Shown here: piece by piece, positions 28,860 to 40,021 of the stretch
How positions within the stretch are numbered: position 1 is the first letter of the stretch
How the letters are laid out: every line of letters begins with the position of its first letter
NCBI RefSeq assembly: GCF_001280015.1
Contig: NZ_LGDV01000213.1
Span: 1-64,000 of the forward strand
Length of the DNA stretch: 64,000 nt
DNA from: Streptomyces sp. MMG1121
GTDB taxonomy: Bacteria; Actinomycetota; Actinomycetes; Streptomycetales; Streptomycetaceae
Direction of reading: 5' to 3'
Notes under the pieces: model-generated
The model's input: only the letters and a program-made list of their open reading frames with translations
What the model was told of the DNA's origin: nothing
Databases searched by the model: none
Translations under genes and position numbers: made by a program

Positions 28860-28889
28860 CGCGTACGGCCGGTCCGGTCGTCCGGGCGC

Positions 28890-29804
28890 TCAGCCGAGGC
28901 CGAGTGCCGTGCGCAGCACGGTGAACGCGGTCTCGCGCGCCGCGGCCGCCTCGGGGAGGGCGTCGGCCAGGGACAGGAAGCCGTGGAACATCCCCGCGTA
29001 GTGGTGGGCCGTCACGGGCACCCCGGCCGCCGTGAGGGCGTCCGCGTACGCCAGACCGTCGTCACGCAGCGGATCGAAGCCGGCGGTGACGAGATGGGCC
29101 GGCGGGAGTCCGGACAGGTCGGCGTCGGCGAGCGGGGCCGCGTAGGGGTCGGCCCAGGCGCCGGGCCGCGACAGGTAGCCGTCCCAGTACCAGCGCAGAT
29201 GGTCCGCGGTCAGGAAGTATCCCCGGGCGTTCTCGCGGTGCGAGGGGCGGGAACGGGTGGGGTCGAGCATCGGGTAGTAGAGCGCCTGGCAGGTGATGCC
29301 GGGGCCGCCCCGGTCTCGGGCGAGCAGCGTGAGGACGGTGGCGAGGTTGGCGCCCGCGCTGTCCCCCGCGACCGCGATCCGCCGGCCCGGCAACGTCCTC
29401 GCCGCCCACCGCAGGGCCGTATAGGCGTCCTCGGGGGCGGCGGGGAACGGGTGCTCGGGGGCCCGGCGGTAGTCCACGGCGACGACGACCGCACCGGTGG
29501 CGTGGGCGAGGGACCGGCAGAAGCCGTCATGGCTGTCGAGGTCGCAGAGGGCGAAACCGCCGCCGTGGCAGAAGAGGACGACGGGGGCGTCCGTACGGTC
29601 CGTGTCGTCGTAGACGCGTACGGGGACACCGTCCGCCCTCGCGTCCCGGACGCGGGCGAGGGCGAGCCGCGGGGTGGCGGGCCGCGGGCGTGCGGCGAAG
29701 AAGGCGCGCACCTCGGTGATGTCCGTCATCTCCGTTCCCAGCGGCGGGAACTGGGCGGCAGCCTGGTCGATGACCGCCCGGACCCGGGGATCGGGCCGCC
29801 TCAC
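28890..29804 (-). CDS. HSL-type alpha/beta hydrolase (probable steroid esterase)
   Basis: GTG at 29804 overlaps the upstream SDR stop by 4 bp (GTGA) and gives 304 residues with the usual DPRVRAVIDQAAAQFPPLG start. Oxyanion motif LFCHGGGFALCDLD, nucleophile elbow VAGDSAGAN, and HGF near the C terminus place it in the hormone-sensitive-lipase family; the acid is probably in DPLRDDG. Its position opposite a steroid BVMO suggests it hydrolyses the acetate ester or lactone produced by that enzyme (inference). Last gene of the minus-strand operon. Confidence 0.82.
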   Translation of the reverse strand: MRRPDPRVRAVIDQAAAQFPPLGTEMTDITEVRAFFAARPRPATPRLALARVRDARADGVPVRVYDDTDRTDAPVVLFCHGGGFALCDLDSHDGFCRSLAHATGAVVVAVDYRRAPEHPFPAAPEDAYTALRWAARTLPGRRIAVAGDSAGANLATVLTLLARDRGGPGITCQALYYPMLDPTRSRPSHRENARGYFLTADHLRWYWDGYLSRPGAWADPYAAPLADADLSGLPPAHLVTAGFDPLRDDGLAYADALTAAGVPVTAHHYAGMFHGFLSLADALPEAAAARETAFTVLRTALGLG

Positions 29805-30565
29805 GCGTCCGTCTCCTGACGCGGGAAGGCCGGCATCCGGCCCGCCGCCGCGCCGCCGTCCACGGCGACCTCGGCACCGGACAGGTACGACGCCGCGTCC
29901 GAGGCGAGGAAGGCGACGAGGCGGGCGACCTCCTCGGGCTGACCGACCCGTCCGAGCGGGGCGCCCGGATGGCCGGTGGTGTCCAGGTGGCTGGTCATCG
30001 CCGTGGCGATGGCCCCCGGGTGGACGGAGTTGACCCGGATGCCGTCCGCGCCGAGTTCCAGGGCGGCCGTCCTGGTCAGGCCGCGCAGCCCCCACTTCGC
30101 GGCCCCGTAGGCGCCGTGCCCCCAGATGCCCTGGAGGCCGGCCTGCGAGGAGATGTTGACGACGGAACCGCCGCCGCCCGCCCGCATCGCCCCGGCCACG
30201 GCGCGGATGCCGAGGAACGGGCCGATCAGGTTGACCCTGATCAGCGCCTCCAGGCGCTCGGGGTCCTCGTCGACGATGGGTGAGGTGGAGTAGATCGCAG
30301 CGTTGTTGACGAGCACGTCGAGCCGGCCGAAGCCGTCCACGGCGGCGGCCACGGCGGCCGTCCAGGACTGCTCGTCCGTCACGTCGTGCCGGACGAACCG
30401 TGCGGCCGGGCCGAGGGAGGCGGCCGTCGCCTCGCCGTCCGCCGCCAGCACGTCGGTGAGGACGACCTTCGCCCCGAGGGCGGTGAACAGGCGGGCCTCG
30501 GCCGCGCCCATGCCGCGTGCCGCGCCGGTGACGAGCGCGACCTTTCCTGTCAGATCGACGGACAT
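29801..30565 (-). CDS. Hydroxysteroid dehydrogenase-type SDR
   Basis: 254 residues: VALVTGAARGMGAAEARLF (TGxxxGxG), DVLVNNAAIYS, VVNISSQAG (Ser), YGAAKWGLRGL (YxxxK) and a C-terminal GAEVAVDGG. It is clearly related to the 3alpha,20beta-type enzyme encoded 160 bp upstream and to 3beta/17beta-hydroxysteroid dehydrogenases. It probably interconverts a hydroxyl and ketone on the steroid with NAD(H). Its own TTCCC-N7-GGGAG site lies 105 bp upstream and the esterase gene overlaps its end. Confidence 0.85.
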   Translation of the reverse strand: MSVDLTGKVALVTGAARGMGAAEARLFTALGAKVVLTDVLAADGEATAASLGPAARFVRHDVTDEQSWTAAVAAAVDGFGRLDVLVNNAAIYSTSPIVDEDPERLEALIRVNLIGPFLGIRAVAGAMRAGGGGSVVNISSQAGLQGIWGHGAYGAAKWGLRGLTRTAALELGADGIRVNSVHPGAIATAMTSHLDTTGHPGAPLGRVGQPEEVARLVAFLASDAASYLSGAEVAVDGGAAAGRMPAFPRQETDA

Positions 30566-30669
30566 CAGCCATTCTCCTGGTCTGCGGATACTCGGAAGAC
30601 GCCACGTGTCGTGGCGGCACGGGCGTCCGTCGAGCCTGCCCGGCCCGGGCCGTTCGGCGACAGCGCCCG

Positions 30670-30686
30670 TTCCCGGTGGGTGGGAG
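30670..30686. promoter_or_regulatory. TTCCC-N7-GGGAG operator
   Basis: TTCCCGGTGGGTGGGAG, 105 bp upstream of the SDR/esterase pair, in the 162-bp gap inside the operon. It is the least perfect of four copies and suggests an internal promoter. Confidence 0.5.
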
Positions 30687-30727
30687 ACGGCGGGTGGTCG
30701 CGGTGCCCCGGGCCCGGCGGCGGCCGG

Positions 30728-33224
<2,497 letters not shown>

Positions 33225-33269
33225 CGCGTTCTACCTCGTCGTATCGGAGCGGCTGCCCCGGCCGCCGGG

Positions 33270-34139
33270 TCAGCGGGCGGTGAGCCGGGCGTCGGTGAGC
33301 ACCGGTGCGTCGGCGCGCTCGGCGGCGGTGGCCGTCAGCCGGTAGCCGTCGGGGGTGTCCCAGATGCGCAGCCGCAGCCTCTCGCCGGGGAAGAACACCC
33401 CGGCGAAGCGGGTGCGGCAGCTGGTGATCGCGCTCGCGTCGCCGTCCAGCAGGCGGTCGGTGACGGCCTTGACCACCATGCCGAAGGAACACAGCCCGTG
33501 CAGGATCGGGCGGTCGTAGCCGGCCCGGTGGGCGGCTCCGGGGTCGGCGTGCAGCGGGTTCCAGTCCCCGGTGAGCCGGTAGAGCAGGGCCTGCTGACGC
33601 AGCGTCGGGATGTCCAGCAGCAGATCGGGTTCCCGGTCCGGTGGGCCGGGGCGCCGGGCGGGGCCGCGGGTGCCGCCGAAGCCGCCCTCTCCGTGGACGA
33701 AGATCTCGTTGCGCTGGCTGATCAGCGGTTCGCCGCCCGCGTCGAGGAGGGTGGAGTCCTGGACGATGACGGCGGCCCCGCCCTTGTCGTACACGGCCGA
33801 CACCCCGGTGACCGCGGTCGCCCGGGCGGCGGCGGGCAGCGGGTGGTGCACGGTGATCTCCTGGCCGCCGTGCAGCGCCTTCGCCAGGTCGACGTCCACC
33901 CCGGGCAGGTCGAAGACCTGGAAGCCGACGCCTCCGGTGCCGCCCGCGACCACGCCGAACGTGGGCAGGACCTGCAGTCCCCGCGGATGTCCTTCGAAGA
34001 CGTAGCGCAGTTCGCTCGGGTCGGTCTCGGGCACGCCCGCGCCGAGTGCCAGGTGATACAGCCGCACATCGCGCTCGCTCCACACGACGTCGGTGCGCAC
34101 CGGCGGCGCCGAGAGTACCTTCCCCACGTCGATGGGCAT
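33270..34139 (-). CDS. MaoC-family hydratase (2-enoyl-CoA hydratase, Hsd4B-like)
   Basis: ATG at 34139 shares one base with the hsaB stop (TGATG). 289 residues form a double hotdog: N-terminal domain with VWSERDVRLYHLALGAG and VLPTFGVVAGG, C-terminal domain with LTGDWNPLHADPGAAHRAGYDRPILHGLCSFGMV, the hydratase-2 motif (Asp and His in D-x-N-P-L-H). Such enzymes hydrate trans-2-enoyl-CoA to (R)-3-hydroxyacyl-CoA, in steroid degraders during side-chain beta-oxidation. Alone among ring-cleavage genes, so its exact substrate is uncertain. Confidence 0.85.
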   Translation of the reverse strand: MPIDVGKVLSAPPVRTDVVWSERDVRLYHLALGAGVPETDPSELRYVFEGHPRGLQVLPTFGVVAGGTGGVGFQVFDLPGVDVDLAKALHGGQEITVHHPLPAAARATAVTGVSAVYDKGGAAVIVQDSTLLDAGGEPLISQRNEIFVHGEGGFGGTRGPARRPGPPDREPDLLLDIPTLRQQALLYRLTGDWNPLHADPGAAHRAGYDRPILHGLCSFGMVVKAVTDRLLDGDASAITSCRTRFAGVFFPGERLRLRIWDTPDGYRLTATAAERADAPVLTDARLTAR

Positions 34140-34621
34140 CAGAACGCCCCCACGGCGTACCGGCTCCGGAAGAAGAGCAGCGGGCGGCCGTCCTGGCCGG
34201 CGTCGAGCGCGACCACCTGGGCGGTGACCAGGTGGTGGTCCCCGGCCCGGTGCACGGCGCGCAGTTCGCATTCCACGAAGGCCAGGGCGCCGTCGAGGCG
34301 TACGGTGCCGTGTTCGCCGACGCTCCAGGGCACGTCCGCGAACTTGTCGTCGCCGCTGCGGCCGAGCGCGGCGCAGGTGGCGCGCTGGTCCTCGGCGAGG
34401 ATGTTGACGCAGAAGCGGCCCGCCCGCTCGATCCTCGGCCAGCTGGTGGAGGAGTGGCCCACGGCCAGCATGACGAGCGGGGGGTCCAGGGAGAGCGAGG
34501 CGAAGGACTGGCAGGCGAACCCGACGGGCCGGCCGGCGTCGAGCGCCGCCACCACGGTGATGCCGCTCGCGAAACGGCCGAGGACGTCGCGGAAGACGGC
34601 GGGGTCGATCAGCCGTTCCAC
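34139..34621 (-). CDS. hsaB: Flavin reductase partner of 3-HSA hydroxylase
   Basis: GTG at 34621 lies 13 bp inside the end of hsaC, giving 160 residues. IDPAVFRDVLGRFASGITVVAAL starts the FMN-binding split-barrel; FACQSFASLSLDPPLVMLAVGHSSTSWPRIERAGRFCVNIL and DHHLVTAQVVALD are typical of HsaB/HpaC-type NAD(P)H:flavin reductases. It supplies FMNH2 to HsaA. Overlaps on both sides imply tight translational coupling. No Shine-Dalgarno is obvious, consistent with re-initiation. Confidence 0.9.
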   Translation of the reverse strand: MERLIDPAVFRDVLGRFASGITVVAALDAGRPVGFACQSFASLSLDPPLVMLAVGHSSTSWPRIERAGRFCVNILAEDQRATCAALGRSGDDKFADVPWSVGEHGTVRLDGALAFVECELRAVHRAGDHHLVTAQVVALDAGQDGRPLLFFRSRYAVGAF

Positions 34622-35502
34622 CGGTGACCCCAGAAGCTGTCGGCGGTGATCTCCTTGGCCACCCAGGTGGCGGGGTCGACGACCAGGCCGTCCCAGCCGT
34701 ACTCGACCTGGAAGCCGCCGGGCGCCTGCGCGTAGAACGACACCATGCGGTCGTTGGTGTGGCGGCCGAGGCTGGAGGCGATGGGGACGCCCGCCGCGTT
34801 CGTGCGGTCCAGGCCGCGGCCCACGTCGTCGAGGGTCTCCAGCTCCACCATGAAGTGCACGATGCCGGGAGGCAGCACGCCGGGATACAGCCCCAGGCTG
34901 TGGTGACGGCGGTTGGGGCTGAGGAAGTGCATCCAGTGGAACTCCCGCTGCTCGGCGGCCGTCGGGACGGCCTGAGCGGGCAGCTTCATGGAGTCGCGCA
35001 GCTGGAAGCCGAGCAGGTTCTCGTAGAAGTCCAGCGCGGCCTCGATGTCCGGCACCGGCAGTACGACATGGCCGAGGCCCAGGTCGCCGGTGACGAAGCG
35101 GTTGCCGTACGGGGTGACGAGCGGGTCGTGGTCCTGGGCCTGGCCCCAGTAGATCTCCAGCGCGTTGCCTCCCGGGTCCGTCACCTGGATCAGGCCCTGG
35201 ACGCGGCGCTCGGCGAGTTCGCCGGCGTCGGCGGCCTTGACGGCGACGCCCGCCGCTTCCAGTTCGGCGGCGGCCCGGGCGAGCGCGACGGCGTTCGCCA
35301 CCTCCCAGCCCGCCGCCAGCAGCCGGTCGCCCTCGCCGGCCTGGATGACGATGCGGTACGCGCGGTCGTCCAGGCGCAGGCACAGGGTGTCCTCGGTGGT
35401 GCCGGCCGCCTCCGCCATGCCGAGGACGTCGAGCGCGTAGCGGCGCCACTCGTCGAGCTTGGTGGTCTCCAGGCGCAGATAGCCGAGAGCGCGGATGTCC
35501 AT
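34609..35502 (-). CDS. hsaC: 3,4-DHSA extradiol dioxygenase
   Basis: 297 residues, two-domain type I extradiol dioxygenase. MDIRALGYLRLETTKLDEWRRYA starts the N domain; Fe(II) ligands are His145 (LGHVVLPV), His216 (IVHFMVE) and Glu267 (FQVEYGW), with His201 in NRRHHSLGLY as the acid/base. HsaC cleaves 3,4-dihydroxy-9,10-secoandrosta-1,3,5(10)-triene-9,17-dione (ring A meta cleavage). Order hsaA-hsaD-hsaC-hsaB matches that of mycobacterial hsaADCB. Confidence 0.93.
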   Translation of the reverse strand: MDIRALGYLRLETTKLDEWRRYALDVLGMAEAAGTTEDTLCLRLDDRAYRIVIQAGEGDRLLAAGWEVANAVALARAAAELEAAGVAVKAADAGELAERRVQGLIQVTDPGGNALEIYWGQAQDHDPLVTPYGNRFVTGDLGLGHVVLPVPDIEAALDFYENLLGFQLRDSMKLPAQAVPTAAEQREFHWMHFLSPNRRHHSLGLYPGVLPPGIVHFMVELETLDDVGRGLDRTNAAGVPIASSLGRHTNDRMVSFYAQAPGGFQVEYGWDGLVVDPATWVAKEITADSFWGHRWNG

Positions 35503-35540
35503 GGTGGTGCACCTCTTCCGTCGGGGCGGTAGCGGGTCGG

Positions 35541-36410
35541 TCAGTGCGAGAAGAAGTCGATGGCCAGGCGGTTGAACTCGTCCGCCTGCTCGGTCTGGGC
35601 CCAGTGGCCGCAGTGCGGGAAGACGTGCAGGCGGGCGTCCGGGATGGTCTTGAGGGCGACCAGTGCCCCGTCGAGCGGGTTGACGCGGTCCTCGCGGCCC
35701 CAAGTGAGCAGCACCGGCTGGGTGATCCGGTGGGCCTCGCGCCAGAGCATCCAGTCCTCGGCCCAGGCGGGGTTGGCGAAGGAGGCGGCCATCCTGGCGC
35801 TGCCCGCCCTGGTGTCGGGGTCGGTGGCCGAGGCCCAGCGTTCCTCCACGAGTTCGTCGGTGACGATCGACTGGTCGTACGCCATGACGCCGAGGAAGGC
35901 GCGCAGTTGCTCCTTGCTGGGCCGGGGTGCGGCGTTGAACTCGAAGAGCCGCTTGGTCCCCTCTGTCGGGTCCGGGGCGAAGAGGTTGACGGAGACACCG
36001 CCGGGACCCATCAGCAGGAGCCTCGCGACCTTGTCCGGGTGGTTCAGGGCCATGCGGACGGAGGTGCCGCCGCCGAGGGAGTTTCCGATGAAATGCGCCT
36101 GGCCAATGCCCAGTTCGTCCATCAGGGCGGTGATCGCGTCGGCGCTGTAGCTGAAGTAGTCCTTGTCGAGTTCCGGCTTGTCCGAGCGGCCGAAGCACGG
36201 CTGGTCGACCAGCAGGGTGCGGAAGTGCCCGGCGAAGACCGGCAGGTTGCGGCCGAAGTTGCTCCAGGCGGAGGCGCCGGGACCGCCGCCGTGCAGCATG
36301 ATCACCGCGGGTCCGGCGGGTCGGGGGTCCGGTCCGGCCTCGTGGTAGTGGAGCGTGAGACCCGCCGCCTTGACGGTGCGGGAGGTCGACTCGTAGCTGA
36401 GCTGTGTCAT
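35541..36410 (-). CDS. hsaD: 4,9-DSHA C-C hydrolase
   Basis: 289 residues. LHGGGPGASAWSNFGRN is the oxyanion region of meta-cleavage-product hydrolases; GNSLGGGTSVRMAL gives Ser111, WGREDRVNP Asp241 and HCGHWAQ His269, a complete triad. HsaD splits the ring-A cleavage product into HIP (the ring C/D acid) and 2-hydroxyhexa-2,4-dienoate. 12 bp downstream of hsaA. Confidence 0.94.
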   Translation of the reverse strand: MTQLSYESTSRTVKAAGLTLHYHEAGPDPRPAGPAVIMLHGGGPGASAWSNFGRNLPVFAGHFRTLLVDQPCFGRSDKPELDKDYFSYSADAITALMDELGIGQAHFIGNSLGGGTSVRMALNHPDKVARLLLMGPGGVSVNLFAPDPTEGTKRLFEFNAAPRPSKEQLRAFLGVMAYDQSIVTDELVEERWASATDPDTRAGSARMAASFANPAWAEDWMLWREAHRITQPVLLTWGREDRVNPLDGALVALKTIPDARLHVFPHCGHWAQTEQADEFNRLAIDFFSH

Positions 36411-36422
36411 GTACGGCGCCTC

Positions 36423-37589
36423 TCAGGCCATGGTGTCGTAGATGTCGATGCCGAGCGCGCACTGCCCGTACATCACCAGAGCCCGCTCGGGGTCGTTGGC
36501 GGCGTGGCCGCGTCCGGTGTGGGCGTCGCGCCAGGCGCGCTGGACCGGGGCGGGGCCGGTGCGCATGGCGCTGCCTCCGGCGTTCTCCATCAGCAGGTCG
36601 ACCGCCGCGACCGCGCGTTCGGTGGCGAGCACCTGGTCCCGGCGGGCCCGGGTGCGCAGCTCCATCGGGATCCCCTCGCCGCGCTCCGCGAGGGCGTACA
36701 TCTCCCCCATGTTGCGCGTCAGTTGCAGCCAGCTCGCGTCGATGTCACTGGCCGCGCGGGCGATCCGCACCTGCGCGAAGGGGTCCTCGGCGACCTTCTG
36801 GCCGTAGGAGACCCGGAAGCGCTGTTGGGTGGCCTCGGCGTACGAGTGGTAGGCGCCCTCGGCGATGCCGACGATCGGGGTGGAGATGGCGGTGGTGAAC
36901 ATGCCGGCGTACGGCAGCCGGTACAGGGGCTCCTGGTTGAGCTCGTGGCCGGGCACCTTCAGGGCGCTGACCGGGCCGAAGCTCAGGGCGCGGTGCTCGG
37001 GGACGAAGACGTCCTCGACCACGACGTCGTTGCTGCCGGTGCCGCGCAGGCCGACGGTGTCCCAGACGTCGTCGACGCGGTAGTCGGTGCGCGGGATCAG
37101 GAAGGTGCGCATGTCCACCGGGTTGCCCTCGCCGTCCGGGACGAGACAGCCGAGCAGGGCCCACTGCGCGTGGTCGCAGCCGGAGGAGAAGTGCCAGCGG
37201 CCGGACAGCCGGAAACCGCCGTCGGCCGCGGCGGCCCTGCCGGTGGGGGCGTACGAGGAGGCGATGCGGGTCTTGGGGTCCTTGCCCCACACCTCCTCCT
37301 GGGCCCGCGGGTCGAACAGGGCGACGTGCCAGGGGTGGACGCCGACCACCGAGGCGACCCAGCCGGTCGAACCGCACGCCTGGGCGATCTCCTTGACCGC
37401 CGTGTAGAAGACCAGCGGGTCGGCCGCCCGGCCGCCGAAGGCCGTGGGCTGCAGCAGTTGGAAGAAGCCGGTGTCCTCGATCTCCTTGACGGAGGTGTCG
37501 GGCACCCGGCGCAGCGCCTCGGCCTCGGCCGCGCGCTCGCGCAGCACGGGGGCGAGGGCACGGATCGCTTCCAGGACGTCGTCGGCCAT
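36423..37589 (-). CDS. hsaA: 3-HSA hydroxylase, oxygenase component (copy 1)
   Basis: 388 residues of the flavin-dependent, acyl-CoA-dehydrogenase-fold hydroxylases. ACGSTGWVASVVGVHPWHVALFDPRAQEEVWG near residue 80, GGFRLSGRWHFSSGCDHAQWALLG, and VGLRGTGSNDVVVEDVFVPEHR are characteristic. With HsaB it hydroxylates 3-HSA to the catechol 3,4-DHSA. First gene of the hsaADCB unit with the TTCCC-N7-GGGAA operator 78 bp upstream. A close paralogue lies immediately upstream. Confidence 0.92.
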   Translation of the reverse strand: MADDVLEAIRALAPVLRERAAEAEALRRVPDTSVKEIEDTGFFQLLQPTAFGGRAADPLVFYTAVKEIAQACGSTGWVASVVGVHPWHVALFDPRAQEEVWGKDPKTRIASSYAPTGRAAAADGGFRLSGRWHFSSGCDHAQWALLGCLVPDGEGNPVDMRTFLIPRTDYRVDDVWDTVGLRGTGSNDVVVEDVFVPEHRALSFGPVSALKVPGHELNQEPLYRLPYAGMFTTAISTPIVGIAEGAYHSYAEATQQRFRVSYGQKVAEDPFAQVRIARAASDIDASWLQLTRNMGEMYALAERGEGIPMELRTRARRDQVLATERAVAAVDLLMENAGGSAMRTGPAPVQRAWRDAHTGRGHAANDPERALVMYGQCALGIDIYDTMA

Positions 37590-37666
37590 GGGGCGTCCCC
37601 TTTCGGGTCGTGGCGCAGGGAGTGCCAGGACCGTACGACGTGCTGTTCCCGTGCCGAAATGGGCCG

Positions 37667-37683
37667 CTCCCACTGAGCGGGAA
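37667..37683. promoter_or_regulatory. TTCCC-N7-GGGAA operator, hsaA copy
   Basis: CTCCCACTGAGCGGGAA, one mismatch from the fadD3 copy, 78 bp upstream of hsaA in the 121-bp gap between the two hsaA paralogues. A second element, GTTCCCGTGCCGAAAT (37645-37660), lies between it and hsaA. Confidence 0.7.
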
Positions 37684-37710
37684 CTGGCAACGCCCTGGAA
37701 GACCGGAAGG

Positions 37711-38877
37711 TCAGAGCATCGGATCGTGCACGGCGATGCCGAGGGCGTCCCGGCCGAAGAGGACCAGCGCCCGTTCCACGTCGTTGGCCGCTTGGCCACG
37801 GCCGGTGTGCAGGTCCCGCCAGGCGCGCTGCAGGATGTCGCCCGGGTCGCGCAGAGGGCTGCCGGCGGCGTTCTCCATCAGCAGGTCCACCGCCGTGATC
37901 GCGCGTTCGGTGGCGAGCACCTGGTCCCGGCGGGCCCGGGTGCGCAGCTCCATCGGGATCTTCTCGCCACGCTCGGCGAGGGCGTACATCTCCCCGGTGT
38001 TGCGGGCCAGTTGAAGCCGGCTCGCGTCGATGTCACTGGCCGCGCGGGCGATCCGCACGTGCGCGAAGGGGTCCTCGGCGAGGCGTTGTCCACCGGAGGA
38101 GCGCAGGCACTCGCGGGCCGCCGCGATGTAGCCGGCGTAGGCGCCCTCGGCGATGCCGACGATCGTGGTCGAGATGGCGGTGGTGAAGACGGCGGCGTAC
38201 GGCAACCGGTACAGCGGCTCGGTGTTGACCGCGTGTCCCGGGCAGTGCAGAGCGGTCACGGGGCCGAAGCCGAGCGTGCGGTGCCCGGGCACGAAGACGC
38301 CCTCGACGACGATGTCGTTGCCGCCGGTGCCGCGCAGGCCGACGGCGTCCCACACGTCGTCGACGCGGTAGTCGGCGCACGGCACGAGGAAGGTCCGCAT
38401 GTCCACCGGCCGCCCCTCGCCGTCGGTGACGAGACCGCCGAGCAGGGCCCAGCGGGCATGGTCGCAGCCGGCGGCGAAATGCCAGCGGCCGGACAGCCGG
38501 AAGCCGCCGTCGACCCGAGTGACCGTGCCGGTGGGTGCGTGGGAGGAGCAGATCCGAGTGGATCCGTCCGCGCCCCACACCTCCTCCTGCGCCCGCGGGT
38601 CGAACAGGGCCACGTGCCAGGGATGGACGCCGAGCACGGCGGCGACCCAGCCGGTCGAGCCGCACGCCCGGGCGATCTCGCTGAGCGCGGTGTGGAAGAC
38701 GGCCGGCTCGGCGGCGAGTCCGCCGTAGGCCCTGGGCTGGAGCAGCCGGAAGAAACCGGTGTCGGCCAGTTGCCGGACGGAGGCTTCGGGCAGGCGGCGC
38801 AGCGCCTCGGCCTCGGCCGCGCGCTCGCGCAGCACGGGAGCCAGGGCACGGACCGCGGAGAGCACCTCGTCGCACAT
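37711..38877 (-). CDS. HsaA-like flavin-dependent hydroxylase (copy 2)
   Basis: 388 residues, the same length as hsaA and about 70% identical by eye, with the same landmarks (ARACGSTGWVAAVLGVHPWHVALFDP, SGRWHFAAGCDHARW, RGTGGNDIVVEGVFVPGHR). Residues differ mainly in the middle (RECLRSSGGQRLAED versus QQRFRVSYGQKVAED) and in the lid. It may hydroxylate a differently substituted phenolic secosteroid, or be a redundant copy. It diverges from the IclR gene, with a shared 178-bp promoter region. Confidence 0.88.
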   Translation of the reverse strand: MCDEVLSAVRALAPVLRERAAEAEALRRLPEASVRQLADTGFFRLLQPRAYGGLAAEPAVFHTALSEIARACGSTGWVAAVLGVHPWHVALFDPRAQEEVWGADGSTRICSSHAPTGTVTRVDGGFRLSGRWHFAAGCDHARWALLGGLVTDGEGRPVDMRTFLVPCADYRVDDVWDAVGLRGTGGNDIVVEGVFVPGHRTLGFGPVTALHCPGHAVNTEPLYRLPYAAVFTTAISTTIVGIAEGAYAGYIAAARECLRSSGGQRLAEDPFAHVRIARAASDIDASRLQLARNTGEMYALAERGEKIPMELRTRARRDQVLATERAITAVDLLMENAAGSPLRDPGDILQRAWRDLHTGRGQAANDVERALVLFGRDALGIAVHDPML

Positions 38878-38925
38878 GTGCTTCGCTCCCGGTTGCTCGG
38901 CCCGTCCGTCCTGGTCTGACGGTAG

Positions 38926-38980
38926 GGAACATACGCGTTACTGTTCCGAGACGAAACACACTCTTCCCAGTGACCGTCAC
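38926..38980. promoter_or_regulatory. Divergent promoter of hsaA copy 2 and the IclR gene
   Basis: Contains GGAAC (38926-38930) and GTTCC (38943-38947) 12 bp apart, the near-dyad GTTCCGAGACGAAAC (38943-38957), and a half-site TTCCCAGTGACC (38964-38975) resembling the left arm and centre of the repeated 17-bp operator. Probable autoregulatory region (inference). Confidence 0.4.
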
Positions 38981-39055
38981 CCTCTGGCAACCTCCACGCA
39001 ATACCGCGGATGACGGAGTGGCCAGGGGTCCGGGCCGCCCGTGTGGGAGGTGCGG

Positions 39056-39934
39056 ATGACGACAAGCGCTGTCGATGCCGAGGCCGGATGTCCGCCTCTG
39101 TCCCTGTTGGAGAAGGCCGCCAAGGTACTGAGCGCCTTTCAGAACGCGGGGCCCCGGCTCACGCTGACCGAGGTCGTGCAGCATTCCGGCATCAGCCGGT
39201 CCTCCGCCCACCGGATCCTCGATCAGCTGGTGCAGCTGCGCTGGCTGGAGCGTGAGGGCCGCGACTACCGCCTGGGCATGGGCATGCTGGAACTCGGGGC
39301 CATGGCCTCGCACCACAACCGGCTGCGGCGGGCGGCGCTGCCCCATCTGCACGCCCTGCACGAGTCCACCGGCCATCTGGTGCACCTCACCGTGCTGGAC
39401 GGCGCCGAGGTGGTCTATCTGGAGCGGATCGGCGGGTCGGACAACTCCGGCGTACCGTCGCGGATGGGCGGGCGGCAGCCGGCGTACTGCACGGCATCGG
39501 GCAAGGCGATCCTGGCCTTCAGTGACGCCGCGCAGGTGGAGCAGGTGATTCAGCACGGACTGCGGCCGCGCACCCCGCGCACCATCATCCGCCCGGAGTT
39601 GTTCCGCAGCGAGCTGACGGTGGCGCGGGAGCGCGGCGTGGCGTTCGACCACGAGGAGGGGTACCGGGGGGTCTTCTGCGTGGCCGCACCGTTGCGCGGT
39701 GCCGGCCGGGCGATCGCCGCGGTCTCGGTGTGCGGCCACGGCGTCCACCGGGAACTCGAACGGCTCGCGCCCGTCGTGCGCGGCTGCGCGCGGTCGGTGT
39801 GGCAGGCGATGTTCGGGCCCGGCCGGCAGACGGACAAGCGGCCGCGGCAGGCCGGAGCGGTGAGCGCTCCCGGTGTTCCGCAGCCGTCGATGGACAACAT
39901 GATGACCTGGCTGCGGTTCAGCGAGTGGATGTGA
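39056..39934 (+). CDS. IclR-family regulator, probable controller of the ring A/B steroid genes
   Basis: ATG at 39056 behind GGGAGGTG gives 292 residues. N-terminal winged helix LLEKAAKVLSAFQNAG to SGISRSSAHRILDQLVQLRWLE (about 20-75), then the IclR effector domain with LVHLTVLDGAEVVYLERIGG, SRMGGRQPAYCTASGKAILAF and FDHEEGYRGVFCVAAPL. The C-terminal tail (last 40 residues) is longer than usual. In most actinobacterial steroid degraders ring A/B genes are under the TetR repressor KstR; here an IclR gene sits in the middle of the block instead. Confidence 0.9.
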   Translation: MTTSAVDAEAGCPPLSLLEKAAKVLSAFQNAGPRLTLTEVVQHSGISRSSAHRILDQLVQLRWLEREGRDYRLGMGMLELGAMASHHNRLRRAALPHLHALHESTGHLVHLTVLDGAEVVYLERIGGSDNSGVPSRMGGRQPAYCTASGKAILAFSDAAQVEQVIQHGLRPRTPRTIIRPELFRSELTVARERGVAFDHEEGYRGVFCVAAPLRGAGRAIAAVSVCGHGVHRELERLAPVVRGCARSVWQAMFGPGRQTDKRPRQAGAVSAPGVPQPSMDNMMTWLRFSEWM

Positions 39935-40021
39935 GGGGTCGCTCCGACAGGTCGGGGGCCCGGCGGGCCAGGCCGGCGCAGGGCACCCGCATCCCGTCGG
40001 AGGTCACCTCACCGCGTGGCG

